Below, piece after piece: positions 25,046 to 37,109 of a stretch of DNA of 64,000 bases. The stretch is taken from positions 9,921,001 through 9,985,000 of the forward strand of contig NC_003075.7 in NCBI RefSeq assembly GCF_000001735.4. The letters run 5' to 3'. The DNA comes from Arabidopsis thaliana. Taxonomy: Eukaryota > Streptophyta > Magnoliopsida > Brassicales > Brassicaceae. The notes below the pieces were generated by a model that did not search any database, had not been told where the DNA came from, and saw nothing but the letters and a program-made list of their open reading frames with translations. Within the stretch, counting starts at the first letter, position 1. Every line of letters starts with the position of its first letter. Made by a program: the position numbers and the translations under genes.

Positions 25046-26697
25046 ATGGCGATCGAGGATCAAGAGAACACAATCCGTGAAATCAAACCTAAGAACAGAA
25101 GAATCATGGTACTTTTTTAAAACAATACTCTGTTTCTATGTTACTTCTTCTCTGCTCTGTTCTTCAAATGTGCAATGGTTTCTATGTGTTTTAGCTTCTG
25201 GGTTTGGGGTTTTTGATTGAATTTGAAAGTTAAAACCTTGAAAATGGTGAAAAGTTGTTGTTTTTTTTCTTTTCAATTTAAAATGGGTTCTTCATTGAAG
25301 TGCTCTGTTTTCTTTTTTTGTATACCTAACAAAAAGATTTGATTTTTTTTTTTGATTTTGAAGAATCAGAACAATGCTCGATTCCGTTAGTTAAATTTTA
25401 CTTTATTTGGTGTCACGAATTGGTACAATATGCTTTTTTCATTAGATACCAAATTATATACTTTTAAACTCTTAGAAATCCAGTGAAATAGTGAGCACGA
25501 ATCTGAAAAAGATAAATGGAACAGAATCAAATTTCAAACTTCTATCACAAGATTAATTCAATGAATTGAAATGAAGGTTTAAGAGTTATGTCTCAATGTT
25601 CTCTTGAGGTATATGTTGATAATATACCAAATGGTAATGTTGATTAATGATATAGATGATGAATATTGATTAATCTTTTGTTTTGTGTGTAGGGAGCTGG
25701 TGGTCCGGAGGAAGAGGAGAACCGGTGGCCGCCATGGTTGAAACCTTTGCTTAAAGAGCAATTCTTTGTTCATTGCAAGTTTCATGGAGACTCTCATAAG
25801 AGTGAATGCAATATGTATTGCTTAGACTGCACCAATGGCCCACTTTGCTCTCTTTGTCTTGCTCATCACAAGGATCATCGCACCATTCAGGTAATGTCTT
25901 GATCTTGATTGTTATTTTATACTTGTGTCTCTTGCTTCTTGTTGAGGTTTTGAGATTGTCTTGATTGGTTTTTGGCAGATAAGGAGATCTTCTTATCATG
26001 ATGTTATAAGGGTGAATGAGATACAAAAGTATCTTGATATAGGTGGGATCCAAACCTATGTGATCAATAGTGCTAAAGTCGTCTTCCTGAATGAGAGGCC
26101 TCAGCCTAGGCCTGGGAAAGGAGTGACCAATACCTGCAAGGTTTGCTATCGTAGCCTCGTTGATGATAGCTTCCGCTTCTGCTCTCTTGGCTGCAAGGTA
26201 CATTTCCAATACTACCAAATAGAATAAACTTTGGTATTTGGTTGACACTTTTGATTCCCTCTTTACACGTTTCATATAGCAAATCAGGTCTCACACAGCT
26301 TCACCTAACATTTGCTTGCATTTTTGGTAAATTCAATTCCTTTTTAACCGCATGAAGAAAAGATCAAAACTTTTGAAATGGGTCATCCTGAAATCTGATA
26401 TATGTTTTACAGTTTCACCTAACTTCTCCTTGCATTTCAGTAAACTCTTTTCTGATACTTACTTTCTCTATGTTTTTGGGAAATGAAATCAAGATTGCTG
26501 GAACATCAAGAGGCTTTGAAAAGGGAAGGGAGAACCTGCTAATGGAAACAGAGGATTCAAGTAGCAGCATTGCAATTGGGAAGAACATTACAAATCTCCA
26601 GAGTTTCAGCCCATCAACACCTCCACTTACTACATCTAGTAACTGCAGAATCGTCAAGCGAAGAAAGGGAATTCCTCACCGATCTCCAATGGGATAA
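25046..26697 (+). CDS. PLATZ zinc-finger transcription factor
   Basis: Four exons: 25046-25108, 25693-25890, 25979-26197 and 26494-26697, giving 227 aa. After a 20-aa lead comes the PLATZ core [20 protein letters not shown]. Paired zinc ligands follow ([18 protein letters not shown], then [10 protein letters not shown] and FCSLGCK). The tail is serine-rich, with a basic [11 protein letters not shown] end typical of plant PLATZ proteins. The family binds A/T-rich DNA and represses transcription (family knowledge). By order it is At4g17900. The third intron's acceptor (aaatcaag) lacks a strong pyrimidine tract, but the exon continues the conserved [10 protein letters not shown] peptide, so it is well supported. 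Confidence 0.92.
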
Positions 26698-26829
26698 GAA
26701 CCGAGATTACACACAGGTTTTAGCTAATACAGAGGCTTCTTCTGTCTCTTATCTTTCCTCGTATACCAAAAGAAATGGTCTTTTGCTTGTGTTAGCAAAA
26801 AAAGAAAGGCCTTAAGTTAGGTTTTGTTG

Positions 26830-27850
26830 TCCTACTACTTGGGCAAATATGTGAATATGTAATGTGCTTTGTATATGATGCAAAAAGGGTAGAAATGGAA
26901 ATATAGGGGTTTTAGTGGGCTAAAAGTAAGAATAAAAACAAAATTAGTTTTTGGTTTTCATTTATGTATGCATGGTGTAAATTTGGTTTGGTTAGGTGCA
27001 TACATGGATCTTGAATAATGAATAATAACAATAAATTAATAATGAGAATACCTACCTTTGTGTATTTTTTGCGATTTTAAGAAAATATTATGATTCATTT
27101 CAAAGGGTTTTGGTTGGACTTGCAAAGTTGGAATAAAGATTTTTGGCTCTAACCAATAATAACATATGGTTCTTAGTTGAAAAAAATATAATTGGTGTTG
27201 TGATGATAAATTTATTTAAATTTTTATTCGTTATAGATGATATATTAATTCTCATGGGCCATTGTGTTGGAAAGCAATTTGGTGGGGAAGGTCTAATTTG
27301 CTTTCTCTTCTAACTTTCTTGAGAAGGGAACCATTATTTGGAAATTGAAATAAGCATTGACAGAGAGAAGAATATATGTTTTTCCTCAAAGAGTTTTGAT
27401 TTTTTTTAGTTATTTCTCAATTAGTATAATTATATGGAACGAACCTTTTAAAAAAGAAGATAGATAAATTGATTGTTTTTAACGTCTAATGTTGTAGAGT
27501 GTAGACAAACGTTCTAAACCCAATGGGCGGATGAAAAGAAAATGATCTAACATAGAAAACTTTGGTAATTAACGATAAAAAAGACCCTGTACATGTTTAT
27601 TTAATTAGTAGTAAATATATAAAAATAGAAGAAAAATAAATCCAGTTGTATGTGAATGTGATGATTTTAACTCTATATAATATCAAAATGTATACTAATT
27701 AAGATGATGAAAAAAATATATAAAGACAACGAAAATTAAAACCTCTAAACTAAGATGATGTTTGATGTATATATGTATGTATGTATAAATTTCTCAAAGT
27801 GTAAATACAATAATATATGTTTCCGAAGAAAAGATAATGTAAAGAAAACT
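26830..27850. other. Convergent intergenic region
   Basis: PLATZ 3' UTR followed by AT-rich DNA and the 3' end of the ATL53 gene on the other strand. Nothing else is recognised. Confidence 0.45.
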
Positions 27851-27852
27851 AA

Positions 27853-28785
27853 TTAAGGACATATGTTTAGGGATCTTCTAGTCCTTCCTTGAGTCCCAAG
27901 AACCAAGCCACCACTTGAGAATGATCTTTTCAAGTCTACAAGTTTCTCTCTGTTTCCATTTTCAAGATCATAATTTCCCTCTTCCTCTTCTCCGTCCCTG
28001 CTTATCCGCAGAACAATATCCGCGGCCGAGAACCAACTTGGATGATGAGAACTAATCGAAACACTAACCTCTTCACGATGATCATCAACGACTACATTTC
28101 CTTCTGCTGATCCAACATTGCTCGTAAACCGATCAAGATTCATCACCACAACATGATGTTCAGGTTGTTGAGTGGTAGGGACGATGATCTTAGCCCGACA
28201 AAGCGGACAGTTTGAGTGAGATTTGAGCCACCGATCGATACAAACGACATGAAAGGTGTGGTTGCATTTAGGTAATAACCTTAAGCTCTCGTCTTCGTTA
28301 AACTCTCCAAGACATATTGAACAATCCGTACCGTTGATCTTGAAACCGTTTTGATGCTTTTTTAACTTGAAGAAACCGATCTTTTTTATGAGAGTATCAT
28401 CTAAGCCGGCGGTTGAAGACTCAAGAGCAAAAGGATCGTCTTGGTCTCCTCTTTCCGGCGAGTTAACGTCGAGAATTATATCCGATCTTCCGGATTCTGA
28501 GGCAGCTTCATTGGTGGTGTCGTTGGCGCAATACTTTGAGACAAGAGTGTAGTAAGCTGCCAAGAGAAAGGCAGTTGCAAATATTCCAAAAATAGCAATG
28601 ACAAGAGGGGAGAGATTGGGGTTTGATGCAACGCCATCGTTTAGGAATTGTTCATAAGAAATTGGTGGTGGAGAGAAGTTGATGTAAGTACACCATTGAG
28701 GACAAAATGTGGAACATAAGCCTTGAGTACAATCTCTTGGGTTTATGTATTGATTCCAAGCACTAGGATTTGGATCAGACTCCAT
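27853..28785 (-). CDS. ATL53: ATL-type RING-H2 E3 ligase (ATL53)
   Basis: Intronless, 310 aa from the ATG at 28785 (MESDPNPSAWNQ). The frame is also open 26 codons further 5' (28863), but the inner ATG matches other ATLs with a Cys-rich N-terminus. One transmembrane segment (LVIAIFGIFATAFLLAAYY) lies at about residues 66-84. A GLD motif (AGLDDTLI) precedes the RING-H2: CSIC...CNHTFHVVC, WLKSHSNC and PLC, with the ligand spacing of an active E2-binding ring. ATLs are membrane-anchored ubiquitin ligases. The specific name is recalled from gene order (At4g17905) and I am fairly but not fully sure of it. No defect is visible. Confidence 0.85.
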   Translation of the reverse strand: MESDPNPSAWNQYINPRDCTQGLCSTFCPQWCTYINFSPPPISYEQFLNDGVASNPNLSPLVIAIFGIFATAFLLAAYYTLVSKYCANDTTNEAASESGRSDIILDVNSPERGDQDDPFALESSTAGLDDTLIKKIGFFKLKKHQNGFKINGTDCSICLGEFNEDESLRLLPKCNHTFHVVCIDRWLKSHSNCPLCRAKIIVPTTQQPEHHVVVMNLDRFTSNVGSAEGNVVVDDHREEVSVSISSHHPSWFSAADIVLRISRDGEEEEGNYDLENGNREKLVDLKRSFSSGGLVLGTQGRTRRSLNICP

Positions 28786-28789
28786 GAAA

Positions 28790-29630
28790 GAGGAAAGACA
28801 AAAGAAAAATAAAATCCTTGAGGGATTAATCAAAGATTGTGTTACATTGATAAGTGTATTCATTCATATATGATAATCCATTTCGTAGCATCAAAGAGAT
28901 AAGAATTTGTTTATATATGTGATGAATGTAGTTTATAGATGTGGAATGTACCAAAACTTGATATTTTATAATAGATAATAGAGATTCTTGCTGGTACATG
29001 AGAAGCTAATTTGCTCTGATTATTATTTATCTCCTTACTTTTTTGTTCTTTTTATGTGACTTTAACTTTGTTCTTTAGCTTCTTCTTTTTTTCTTTTCTT
29101 TTTCTTTTGATGATAGAATTGGCTTGTTGACTAAGATATTGAATGGGGTACGTAAATATGTTAGCTTTTAATTATTTTGATGTCATATTCTGTTTGAAGG
29201 ATCTGTAATAATAGTGTTGATTTAGACATCTCATAACATAATCCTAAGTTTAACCTGTCTGAGTTTGACCGAAAGCGTCTTGGGTTTGGGCAGTTGCAAG
29301 CATGGTCCGCATGGTGTAGTTTATATCTCGAGTTATGTTGGAAAGTTGTGATATGCGGCAAGAGTGGAACATACCTTGAGTAATGTTCAATCTCTCTTGC
29401 ACTATGAGTCTATGACTCTAGGCTAGGGTCATGGTTGTACAACACTCCTTTAGTTCAAAAAAAAAAACACTCCTTTAATTATGAATAACCTTTAACAAAG
29501 GAAAAGAAAAGAAGAAGATAACAAACAAAATTCGAAGAAACTAATTGCGTATAGAGGAGGATTTAGATAGAACTATGGGGAATTTACTTTCTCAACTCTC
29601 TAGATGCGACACTTTTGTTTTTATTGGTAT
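28790..29630. other. Intergenic region upstream of ATL53
   Basis: The ATL53 promoter side (minus) and AT-rich DNA leading to the AGD8-like fragment. A poly-A run occurs near 29458. No gene is recognised. Confidence 0.4.
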
Positions 29631-30135
29631 ATATCGACGAATTTAGACTCATGGAGCCCTGAGCAGTTTAGGACAATGATATTTGGTGGCAACAACATTG
29701 CTCAGGTGTTCTTCAAGCAACATGGATGGATCGATGGTAGCAAAATCGATGCTGATTTGTATAGGGAGATTCTTGCTACAGAAGCCATTGCAGAAGATAC
29801 TACTTGTCAACCAGAAGCATCTAATGTGGTTTCTTCTGCTGTCAAGGAAGAGTTATACTGATGCCACTTCTTAGCCATGTTGCTCCACCAAAGTCATCAT
29901 CAAGTAAATCAAGCTTCAGCTCGTCGATAGTTCAAGTAAGCCCGTGTGTTTTAGTGACAGCTTCGGTCTAACTAGTGACAGTCATCTTTGAACTAATTAG
30001 ATTATTAGGTCGAAGAATCCGATGAAGCAAGAAAGAAGTTCTCAAACACGGTCTATTTCTTCTGCAGTTTTTTGGGGATAAGTACAATTTTCTGATCTTG
30101 AATCAAAAACTACCCTTGAGGAGTTCTTGGTAAGT
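29630..30135 (+). pseudogene. AGD8 partial copy (exons 3, 4 and 5 remnants)
   Basis: The stretch 29636-29870 matches AGD8 exon 3 ([10 protein letters not shown]..., FFKQHGW) with internal deletions. About 29874-29936 matches the end of exon 4, with a donor still in place. About 30009-30132 matches exon 5 ([13 protein letters not shown]) and its donor. Introns are retained in shortened form, so this is a DNA-level copy and not a retrocopy. The zinc-finger exons are absent and the frame is broken, so no ArfGAP could be made. It shares differences from AGD8 with the second copy at 37110 (actcatggagccctgagcag). Confidence 0.85.
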
Positions 30136-30321
30136 CTTATTGCGATAAAATAAAAGTCGACACTTTTTATGTGAAAAAAATACTCATCACGGCAAAACTT
30201 TCATACACAGAAGAAAGATTCATACTTCACAAAACTGTCTTTAACTTCTCTGCTCATATGCCACACAATCATATCAGAATCCAAAGCTAGTGTCAGTTTA
30301 GATGTTGTGAGCTATTTTTTT

Positions 30322-32956
30322 TTACCAGAACTTTAACCGGAAACCGGAGAAATGAATGGTTCCGATAATAGCAGATAAAGCAAAGGCGTAAGCGGTTAAT
30401 ATCAGAAGAGAAGAGAATGGAGAAGCAAAGATGGTATCTACGGTGAGGTTCACCATTCCTGTAACAAGGTTTGCCTGTAAAAAAGGGGAAATATGATATC
30501 AGATCAAAGAGGGATCCATTGTGGAGAAATCAGTTGATAAGAGACTTACAAGCAGAAAGGTTGCTAACAGATTTTGGTCAATTGCTTCTTCAAGTGATGA
30601 AAGCTTGTTCAGAGGTATGTAACTAGACAGCATAAATATCCCCAACGCCTGGAAATAAAAGCAGAGACGAATCAAATCTCAAATCACAAAGACAAAGTCT
30701 TCACCATTATGATCAATTCTTAACTATAAAGAGACCTGAAGATCTTGCGCAAGCACCCAAGTAACGTAAGGCATGTTACACTGTAGAATATAAAAACAGC
30801 TTCAAACGTTATTGTCCCTTTAAATGGTTTTGAGCTATAAGTGAGTATCATTACCGTTCGACGGGAGATCCTCTCAACGTAGTTGTCAAAAAGTATAGTT
30901 ACAATCCTGAGACAAACATACATAATATATGCGCATGAGTATCTTATCATAATGAGATCGTATGTTCTATAACCGCTTGTTTTTACCATAAGAGAAGAGA
31001 AACGAGAAAGACTCTAGCGATTGAGCTTGTGGTGCTTCGAATATTTGTATGTTTTCCGTAAAAGAGACGATAACCTAAGTGAACGCCAAGAAGGTACATG
31101 CCCCAATAACCTGGATCAAAACAAAGTTAGATGAGGAAGAACCAAAAGAGAGTAGTAAATAAACCAAGTCAAAATCTTACCAAGAATGCTATATACTCCT
31201 TCCTTGTTTTTGCTGATAATGTCAGTTCCTCTTTCGTCCGAAAGCAAATATGTGTTCAGTCCACTAAGCAACCAAGTTTGGTACCCTGAGAACCATGGAA
31301 GTTGAAGATAGTTAGGTTTCACTATCTTGTAATTAAGAAAGAAGAGAAAGTGAAACTGAAATATACCTGCAAGAACAGCGAAACCTAGGAGTCCACAGTA
31401 CTTGGCTGGTATGTTAACAAACGATGTGAGAATTGATATGGCTGCAAGTGTGAAAAAGAAATTCCAGTGTACTCCATATTCCGTAACGTGGACCTGCATA
31501 TAGTTGATAACCAACGATATTAAGATTTTGTAAAACGAGAAGTATTTAAGGCAGAAACGCAAAAGCTTCTTTACCTGATAATCCACACCTGAAGTGGTAA
31601 CAAGACGAATAAACCCGAGTAATAGCAATGGAGCGGTTGCTTTAATTCCAGTTATCCAGTTTCTGAAGAAATGCAAGTAAAAATTGGACTGAGTTTACAT
31701 AATGCTGAACTAGTAACAAAGCTTCACAAAATGGATAATGGAGTTTCAAAGGGGAATCCACAAACCCTGATGAGACGTCTCTAGCTTGCCGAGAAACAAC
31801 AGCATTAGCCAACACAAAAGAGCCAACCCCAAGATCCATCTGTTTTCATTTCAAGTTGTAATATACATACAAACACAAAGTTACTAACTGCTTTAAGAAG
31901 GAACAACATTAATATAGACAAAAAAAATGAGATTAGACATTGTAAACATACCAAGCTAGTACCATAAGTCTCTGTCTTGGCATACCTTCTGGGAAAGATA
32001 GTAAAGTCAACAGCCAAGATACACAAGCATGTAATAAGCATCTACAAGGAAAAGATCATTCAGAGTAGATGGAAGATAAAAGCAGAGTTGGCTTAAACTA
32101 AAACTAAGCAGTGTCATATACCAGAGCAACTCTATAAGAAGATACACTTGCTCTAAACGAGAGAGACTGTCCTCTCTGCAACCCTGAAAAAGATCTAGTT
32201 ATAAAACCTTAAGTTAGCTAAAGTTAAACCCTTAACTAACAAATGACTTACAAGTTATACCTTTTGGCAGTCACAGAAAGAATCAGTACCAACAACGACA
32301 ACAAGCCTGTCCCATGATAAACCCATTCTGATAGAACCTGTAATATATAAGTTTTGGTGATCATCAGAGAACATTAAAAGTAGGCACTGGTGAGTCAAAA
32401 AGTTTGAAGAGAGCGTACAGTGAAAAAGAGGAGCATGGGGAAGACAATGAAGATGAAATCCAATGATATGGCAGCCTTCCAATTTCTGGAAATAACAATT
32501 TTCTCATCGTCGTTTTTCTTCGATGTAACGGATTTAACACCATTGTTATCTATAACAAACAAGTGAACATCTTTAGCACTAATCGAACAAAAGTTACATC
32601 ACTCACTTCAAAAAGCACTCACCAATTTTACAGTGGAAGCCAATGGAGTATCGTAATAGAACCAAGAGCTGAAACAAGAGAAACGTCATTATTATCAGGA
32701 ATTGAGCTAAACTGAGTCAAAAGAAACTTACAGGGACAATGGTCAATAGTGCTGCGATTTCCAGAATTGAAGATCCATCGAGATTGCTCACAAATCTGTC
32801 AAAAGTCAATTTGAACAAAAAAACCTTGAGGAATCACAAATTCTAAAAGTCTGACGAATGAGAGGTCATTGAGAGAGTAAACAAAAAGAGAGAAGCTTTT
32901 TACTGTTCTTTGAGATGTTTGTTTGGATTTAGAGTCTGCTTTGGTACAGAATCCAT
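30322..32956 (-). CDS. GPI-anchor inositol acyltransferase, PIG-W/GWT1-like
   Basis: A multi-exon gene from the ATG at 32956 ([18 protein letters not shown], exon 1 to 32904). Exon 2 starts at 32795 ([21 protein letters not shown]) and the last exon ends GFRLKFW at 30322. It contains many hydrophobic segments and the conserved GWT1 strings [42 protein letters not shown] and [18 protein letters not shown]1 acylates the inositol of GlcN-PI in the ER membrane during GPI-anchor assembly (established in yeast and mammals). By order it is At4g17910. About a dozen small exons were followed by eye and not all junctions were checked. The first exon and 5' flank recur at about 37755-37890. Confidence 0.85.
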
Positions 32957-33061
32957 CAAAACTCGGAGATCAAAAAAAGTTGTAAACTTCGAACAGTCGT
33001 TCTCGTTGATCAACTATATAGATTTAGTTTGGTTTGGATCACGAACCGGCCGGTTTAATCA

Positions 33062-33860
33062 AAATAATCTCAGATTGCTTTTGTTATTGTTACGAATCTA
33101 TGCTCGATTTCACATTAAACCAAACATGGACTCACTAATCTGCATCAAACGAACCACGTTCTATTCTACCATCATTTTGGAAAATCTATTCTGAGTACCA
33201 TCCATTTATTCTGAGTACCACTCGGCCATGTGTAATTACATCTCTCTCCTTAATGAATAACTGAGGGAGAATTCAAAATAAAGAGTAAATCATTTAGTAA
33301 AAAAAAAAAAAAAAAAAACGGTCGTTGCTCCCGCGATTCTCTCCGACGACTTCGGACGTGATTTTTTCCGACTTCGCCGCCGGCGACTTGAGCTCCGATT
33401 TCGCCGGCGATTTGAGCTCTAATTTTACCGGCGAGTTAGCTTCCAATATCGCCGTAGCTTCCAAGCCGATAATCTGCTCCCAAAGTGAGCTTCCTCTTCA
33501 ACGGCAAAAGTAAATCCGATCTCGTTTTGATTTGTAGATTAATGTGAATTTCTTGTTGGAGTTAGTTGTTCATAACATAAAATTGTTGTATTGTTCATTC
33601 TGGGCTGTTTTATCGTTTTGAATCAGAGAGTTTAGTGAGTGTTCAATCGAAATTTATGATTTGTGAAACCCAGAATTGACGAACTGGGACAAATGGTAAA
33701 ACTTAGATATCATAGTATAAGCGGTACAAATGTTTTATTGAGATACAATAGGACAGGTGGTACAAATGGTATTAGTGAGTTATAATATAGGTATAATTAT
33801 ATCTAAATCTAAACGATTACGTAATTGTGTTTTTATAATTTATTTGTAATTACAGGAGAC
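33062..33860. other. GWT1-like 5' flank and start of Mutator-like debris
   Basis: A poly-A run at 33299-33317 is followed by a GC-rich, gene-like patch (33318-33500) with a Ser/Asp-rich frame (DFAAGDLSSDFAGDLSS repeats). AT-rich DNA then leads to the transposase fragment. The patch may be leader or captured sequence of the neighbouring element. Confidence 0.4.
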
Positions 33861-33861
33861 G

Positions 33862-34250
33862 ATGAAGAACAAGCACACATTCATACAATTTGACAATGGG
33901 TATTATTCAGAAGAGCATGAGTGGATTTCAAACAATTCTTTAAGCGGTGTATTGTTGAGGACGTCAAAGGTAACATACTCTATGTTAGTAGAAAAGATAT
34001 GCAAGAAGATTGGAATAGATGAAACCTCAAGGAAGGTAAAATTGAGTTATATTCTATGCACATCTCAGAGAGAGACATCTATTGTAGATGATGATGACTT
34101 TTTAGGTTATCTAATGGTAGTGAATGCTAAGGGAATTAGACCAGCTTTGAACGTGGAGGTAGTAAATAAAGAATCTGAGAGGGTGAAACAAATTTCAAGG
34201 GTAAAGGGAAGAAGTTCAGTTGGTGTTAATTATGAGGAGTTGAATGTTTG
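33862..34250 (+). mobile_element. MuDR-type (Mutator-like) transposase N-terminal fragment
   Basis: A frame from MKNKHTFIQFDNGYYSEEHEW continues through a PB1-like region with VDDDDFLGYLMVVNAKGIRP. This is the N-terminal domain seen in Arabidopsis MuDR/VANDAL transposases (family knowledge). It stops well before any zinc finger, DDE catalytic core or SWIM domain and runs into tandem repeats. It is therefore a truncated relict that cannot encode a transposase. Confidence 0.7.
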
Positions 34251-34452
34251 TACCGTGTACTTGTGCTGTATGTACTATTGCTTTATGTATTATGTCTTCA
34301 TTTTTAAGTACTTTGGAATTTTCTTAAGTATTGTGTTGTTATGTCTGTACCGTGTACTTGTGCCGTCTGAACTATTGCTTCATTTTTAAGTATTTTGGAA
34401 TTTTGTTAAGTGTTATTATGTATGTACCTTGTACTTGTACCGTATGTACTAG
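34250..34452 (+). repeat. Degenerate tandem repeat, about 2.5 copies
   Basis: The series TGTACCGTGTACTTGTGC, then actattgctt, catttttaag, and ttttggaatttt occurs twice and begins a third time. The unit is about 80-105 bp because the first copy has an insertion. Confidence 0.7.
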
Positions 34453-34584
34453 TTTTTTCATGTTTATCTCTTACAATAAAACCCCTCCTATATATATAAG
34501 AAAGAATTATACTTTTAATATTATTTCTTTTTACTTAAATTTGCTTTAATTTAATTTAATTTAAATATTTTTATTACATCAAAA

Positions 34585-34830
34585 ATATGGGTTTTTGTAT
34601 GAAAAACTATCCAGTTTATGGGTTTTTGTATGAAAAATACACCTCTCTTTACTTTTAATTAAAACTATAATTTCTAATATATTAAATAACAATTTTTAAG
34701 AAACTGTATTTTTAATATATTTTTACTATTTATGAGACAAATACAGTTTATTTATTTTATCTACTAAAATATGATATTATTAAAAAGGAGGTAATTTTTT
34801 AATTTTTCTCATAATTATAAAGAAAAACTT
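34585..34830. mobile_element. Internally deleted relative of the 663-bp MULE
   Basis: The left part (tatgaaaaatacacctctcttt) resembles the terminal repeat of the element at 40116. The body (actatttatgagacaaatac...tttatttattttat) resembles that element's internal repeat. The right side (aaaaaggaggtaatttttt) looks like a decayed inverted end. No target duplication was found. Confidence 0.4.
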
Positions 34831-35229
34831 ATCATACTTGGAAAATCTTTCTATACATTGTTCTGGAACATTTATTAATCACTTATACTAATTATCATAC
34901 AATCTAAAAAACAATTGAACATATTATACTCATCAATTCAGAAAACACTTCTTACATTATATGGTATGCATTGTATCATGTTGGATCATCTTGACATAAA
35001 CATGGCAAAACACATATATTTGTACAAATTATATAACTATAACATTATATCTTATTATTAAACATATTATATCATTTGTCCAACTATAAGTTAATTCCCT
35101 TAATGAAGTCCAACTCTAAATACTAAAACTTCCACAAAGTACAAATAAATTGAGTACCGGACAACTGAATAACTTATGGCACAACTACGGCTAATGCGCA
35201 GTATTTTGTCTGGGCCCGCATTCCACTTT

Positions 35230-35290
35230 TATTACCATAATAACTATTGTGTGTTCACACTATGCGTTCACACTATGTGTTCACACTATG
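35230..35290 (+). repeat. 13-bp tandem repeat, three copies
   Basis: GTTCACACTATG(C/T) is repeated three times in a row, just upstream of a CT-rich, gene-like leader (35335-35500). Confidence 0.75.
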
Positions 35291-35543
35291 TATTTCAATT
35301 TCAATTCAAAGAATTTTTCTCATTAAATTACAAAATTTTCTCTCTCTTTCTTTATTTCCTTCTTCTCCTTTCTTCTCTCGAAAACTTTTCTTCTCTCCTT
35401 CTCTCTTTTCTGACGACGAACTTCCGCCGACGAACAACACGACGAACCTCCGCCGACGCCGAATCTTTCTCATATCCCGCCAGATCCAAGTTCTCTGGTA
35501 AGTTTTGGGTTGGATTGAAAAGAAATTAGGGTTTTGATTTCCC

Positions 35544-36270
35544 TATACACTACTTTCAATATTCAAACACAATTTACAGAAATAACCATTTACCTCAGAT
35601 TCTTCTTCTTCTTCCCCTTCTTTTTCCTCTTCTTCAGGGTTTTCTTCCATCCCCTGAGACTGCATTGGTTCCACATTATCACCTTCCTGAAAATTCATAC
35701 ACAACCATAAAATTAATATTTCGCGTTATCTCAGACCAATATTATAAACTTTTCTCAGAATCCAATTTTCTAATGCAAATCAATGTATGATTGATCACGT
35801 ATAAATCCATGCATGCACCAATCAAACAAACCAATACATTAAGTTGTACTCATTGTTTTCTAGTTGTCCTTATACACTACTTTCATATTCAAACACAATT
35901 TACAGAAATAACCATTTACCTCAGATTATTCTTCTTCTTCCCCTTCTTTTTCCTCTTCTTTAGGGTTTTTTTCCATCCCCTGAGACTGCATTGGTTCCTC
36001 ATCATCAACTTCCTGAAAATTCATACACAACCATAAAATTAATATTTCGCTGTACTACTTGTACTAGTTATCTCAGAACAACATTATCAACTTTTCTCAG
36101 AATTCAATTTTCTAATGCAACCCAATGTATGATTAATCACGTATATCCATGCACCAATTACATAGACCTATACTATTAACTTGTACTCATTGTTTTCTAG
36201 TTGTCCCTAAACACTATATCAATATTCACACAAAATTTTCATAAATTTGTATATACCTCAGAAATATTTT
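35544..36270. repeat. About 330-bp direct repeat, two full copies and a partial third
   Basis: The blocks tatacactactttca, caatttacagaaataaccatttacctcaga, ccctgagactgcattggttcc, cctgaaaattcatacacaacc and tctaatgcaa recur in order from 35544 and from 35871. The shared edge cattgttttctagttgtcc recurs at 35851 and about 36189. Each copy contains one acidic minus-strand exon with intron on both sides. Confidence 0.85.
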
Positions 36271-36439
36271 CTTCTTCCGGTTCGTTAAGGTTTTCCGGAG
36301 ACTCTTGTTCACAGTTTTCGTCTTCAAATTTGTTTTCCTCTGCCACTTCTTCACGGTTCATATCCGCTTCACGGATGATCGTGACCCTCTCGTCTTCACT
36401 TTCACTCGAACTAGGAGTGACTAACCTTACACGACCCAT
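35574..36439 (-). pseudogene. Unrecognised acidic repeat protein locus within Mutator-like debris
   Basis: A minus-strand ATG at 36439 opens MGRVRLVTPSSSESEDERV, followed by a Glu-rich exon ending near 36257 at a GT donor. The next two candidate exons lie one per 330-bp repeat. They read EVDDEEPMQSQGMEKNPKEEE (about 36013-35927) and EGDNVEPMQSQGMEENPEEEE (about 35686-35598). The former carries a stop near its end, so the later copy may be unused. No known domain is seen. It could be an accessory reading frame or captured gene of a VANDAL-like element. Confidence 0.4.
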
Positions 36440-37105
36440 GATTACCTTGCAAAACCACTCAACAATCAAGGAAACCGTTCAAATCAACACAACGAAAACA
36501 CTCAAAAATCAAAAACCGTTCCAATCTACACTTACAATTTGGAACGCCGGCGGTTTGGAACGACGACGGTTTGGAACAGCACCGGTCACGGCGGAATTGC
36601 AACGGCGGTTAAACGGAATTGCAAAGTGGATGTCGACAATTTTGATTTTGTAAAATGTTACTTAGGTTAAAAAAATTCAAGAAATCGTTTGGTGAAGAAG
36701 CAGAGATGAAACCGGTGACGGTGAACTGGTCGGAAAAAGAAAGCGACGAAAATTTTCGAGAATCGCCGGAACAAATCGCCGTTTAGGTTAATCGGAGAAG
36801 AAAGCGACAATTTTGATTTTTGAAAAAAATTACTTAGATTAAAAACTGACGATTTGGGGGAAAACCCAGTTACAGTGGAGCTATCCGTCTACATGTGGTT
36901 GGGTCATGTAGTTTTCCTAAAGTAACAAGGTTATTTGGTAAAATCCCTCTATTTCTCTACTTAAAAATAAATCAAAAAAAAATTGATTTATTTGGATGGC
37001 AGAATAGAATTTTTTTTTCCGAATCATGGCAGAATAGAAATTCTTCCGCATCAAACAATAAGCATAAAGAAAGAACACACACAACCTTTTTGTTTTGTAT
37101 GTTTA
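36440..37105. other. Mutator-like debris and spacer
   Basis: A GC-richer patch with gccgg/cggtttgg motifs (36535-36800) and a repeated line (gaagaaagcgacaattttgattttt) suggest the outer part of the element. A clear terminal repeat or target duplication could not be defined. The following 200 bp leads to the second AGD8 fragment. Confidence 0.35.
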
Positions 37106-37109
37106 TTCG

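Noticed and set aside
33240-36960. One intact VANDAL-type element with defined ends
   Set aside because: No matching ends or 9-bp duplication could be found on both sides, so only the separate parts were listed.
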